Positions 4,251 to 5,635 of a DNA stretch of 5,635 bases are shown one piece after another; position 1 is the first letter of the stretch; every line of letters begins with the position of its first letter. A program made the position numbers and the translations under genes. The notes under the pieces were generated by a model that made no database searches, was not told the DNA's origin, and worked only from the letters and a program-made list of their open reading frames with translations. Source of the DNA: FEN-727 sp036508635 (GTDB taxonomy: Bacteria; Actinomycetota; Geothermincolia; Fen-727; Anoxymicrobiaceae); contig DATCGY010000119.1 of assembly GCA_036508635.1 (NCBI GenBank), positions 1 through 5,635 on the forward strand, given 5' to 3'.

Positions 4251-5635
4251 GTGGCACGCAAAGAAGAAGTACGCGAAGGGCGTCTGGCCAGGCGCGCGAA
4301 GCAGGGAGCGGTGATCGCCGGGATCGCCGCGGCCGGGTACGCGGCCACCTGCGCGCACGACGTGCTCTCCAACCTCTCCCCCGCCAGGACCCCGTTCGAG
4401 TGGAAGCCGGAGCGCGGACGCTCGGTGCTGCTGAAGGGCGTGAGCCTGGTCGACGTCAAGCGCGGCCAGGTCTCCAAGGACCGCGGGATACTGTTCGTGG
4501 ACGGCCAGATAACGGACGTGGTCGCCACCCGCGACCTGGACAAGGTGACCGCCGACCGCGTCTTTGACTGCCCCGGCCTCTTCGCGATGCCGGGCCTCAT
4601 CAACTGCCACGTCCACGCCATGATGCCCGGGGCGGCGCTCATCGACTTCGACCTGATCCTCTCCGTCAAGCGCCAGACCTTGAAGAACATGGAGGAGTGC
4701 CCGCCACACGGGGTCACCACCATCCGGGACGCGTCGGGAATCTGCGGGCTGCTCAACGAGATCTCTGAGGGGATCGACAAGCTCGAGCTCGCCGGACCCA
4801 GGATCGTGGGCTGTGGCCCGTCGATAAAGCCGCGGGGGGGCTACCCGGAGTTCAACCGCAAGGTCCCCGGATTCGTCTCGAGCCGCTGGGGCGACACCTG
4901 CCTCTATGCCGACTCGCCCGAGACCGGCCGCGAGGCGGTGCGCTGCGCGGTCGAGCAGGGGGCGCGCTACATCAAGCTGTTCTTCGACGACCGCTCGCTC
5001 TTCTACGGGCACAAGCCACTGCCGGTGCTCGATGACGACACTGTCCGCACGATCGTGAACGAAGCCCACAGGCTCGGACGCCGGGTCGCCGTCCACCAGT
5101 CGCAGCTGGAGGGCTTCCGCCGCGCGGTGCGCCTGGGCATCGACGACTTCGAACACGTCCCGATCGACGCGGTGCTCGAGCCGGGCGACGTCAAGGCGTT
5201 CATGGAGGAAGACCACGGCCTCACCCCCACCCTCTCGGTCGGCATGGCGCTGGGGATCGCGCCCAAGGGGCACCCGGCCCGCAAGGACCCGCTGATCGAG
5301 GCGATGCAGGCCGAGCGGGAGCGCGTGCTGCATGACGTTGCCCCGGGCCTCGCGGAAAAAGCGGTCATGAAGTCCAACGAGAAGCTGGTGCGGCTCTATA
5401 TGGAGGGCAAGGCGGGCAAAGGCCTGGGGGCAAAAACCATGTTCGACCCCAACCTCTACCTGGAATCCTTCGAGATGAAGAACCCAAACCTGCACATGCT
5501 CTACGATGCCGGTGCGCGGATATGCTGCGGCAACGACGGCGGCACGCCCATGGGGTGGCCCGCCTCGCTCGCGGTGGAGATGCGGCTGCTGGAGTGGTTC
5601 GGGATCTCCCGTCCCGACATCCTCCGCTCGGCCAC
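4251..5635 (+). CDS. Amidohydrolase-superfamily metal-dependent hydrolase, 3' end outside window
   Basis: 461 codons are visible from GTG 4251 to the right edge. The protein belongs to the amidohydrolase superfamily, probably the imidazolonepropionase/prolidase-like group, which hydrolyses amide bonds in cyclic or peptide-like substrates using one or two metal ions. All ligand positions are present: H120-x-H122 in INCHVHAM, K242 in YIKLFFD (the likely carboxylated bridging lysine), H282 in VAVHQ, H302 in FEHVP and D429 in GNDGG. The small N-terminal beta-sandwich part (LLKGVSLVD..., ILFVDGQITDV) precedes the barrel. The visible end, RPDILRSA, matches the helix that usually lies some 50-80 residues before the C-terminus. 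A 57-residue N-terminal extension is atypical: R14-R15 precede a hydrophobic run at ~19-35, suggesting a Tat-like signal or membrane anchor. The substrate cannot be assigned from sequence alone. Codons are more GC-rich at third positions than in the minus-strand genes. Confidence 0.92.
   Translation, partial: MARKEEVREGRLARRAKQGAVIAGIAAAGYAATCAHDVLSNLSPARTPFEWKPERGRSVLLKGVSLVDVKRGQVSKDRGILFVDGQITDVVATRDLDKVTADRVFDCPGLFAMPGLINCHVHAMMPGAALIDFDLILSVKRQTLKNMEECPPHGVTTIRDASGICGLLNEISEGIDKLELAGPRIVGCGPSIKPRGGYPEFNRKVPGFVSSRWGDTCLYADSPETGREAVRCAVEQGARYIKLFFDDRSLFYGHKPLPVLDDDTVRTIVNEAHRLGRRVAVHQSQLEGFRRAVRLGIDDFEHVPIDAVLEPGDVKAFMEEDHGLTPTLSVGMALGIAPKGHPARKDPLIEAMQAERERVLHDVAPGLAEKAVMKSNEKLVRLYMEGKAGKGLGAKTMFDPNLYLESFEMKNPNLHMLYDAGARICCGNDGGTPMGWPASLAVEMRLLEWFGISRPDILRSA

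Noticed and set aside
4832..4841. Run of seven G as a possible frameshift in the amidohydrolase
   Set aside because: The frame continues past it with K242, H282, H302 and D429 all in place, so the gene reads through intact.
4152..5495. A 447-codon open frame on the minus strand opposite the amidohydrolase
   Set aside because: The plus-strand frame shows every amidohydrolase metal ligand and a perfect ribosome binding site. The antisense frame is a by-product of GC-rich codons, and its translation is rich in Arg, His, Val and Asp with no recognisable domain.

Overview
The window looks like a bacterial chromosome fragment with moderately high to high GC genes and an AT-rich gap between them. 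The clearest taxonomic hint is a secreted protein with tandem units opening in W-[YF]-F-A-E-G and containing D/E-W-L-x-x-x-N-P-G and V-A-E-R-P-x-Y-F. From memory, this kind of unit is common in envelope proteins of uncultured, often subsurface or hot-spring Actinomycetota. That placement is inference and no search was run.

Layout, left to right. Positions 1-2528 (minus strand) hold the first ~842 codons of a very large secreted protein that runs off the left edge: signal peptide, sialidase-like (Asp-box) beta-propeller, three Ig-like modules and the start of the WYFAEG repeats. It has no stop inside the window, so it is easily missed by a closed-ORF search. Positions 2579-3709 (minus) encode an unusual single-pass membrane protein: a degenerate response-regulator receiver-like domain, an acidic linker, one transmembrane helix, a Pro/Ala/Ser/Thr-rich stalk and a C-terminal PKD-type domain. 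Its stop is 50 bases from the start of the secreted-protein gene, on the same strand and with no terminator between, so the two are probably co-transcribed.

Positions 3710-4250 are a divergent gap with more in it than spacer. On the minus strand, in transcription order, there is a possible 39-codon hydrophobic ORF, a strong intrinsic terminator, a good sigma70-type promoter, a near-palindrome, and a 36-codon ORF with its own ribosome binding site. The stop of the 36-codon ORF lies in the ribosome binding site of the membrane-protein gene. A second promoter sits inside this small ORF.

Positions 4251-5635 (plus strand) hold the start of an amidohydrolase-superfamily metal-dependent hydrolase (imidazolonepropionase/prolidase-like group). 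All expected metal ligands are visible and there is an unusual basic-hydrophobic N-terminal extension. It runs off the right edge.

Working hypothesis: the minus-strand unit is an envelope module in which a membrane protein carries a cytoplasmic pseudo-receiver and an external PKD domain and is made together with a giant cell-surface protein. It could act as a sensor or assembly factor for that protein. The amidohydrolase looks like an unrelated, divergently transcribed metabolic gene.
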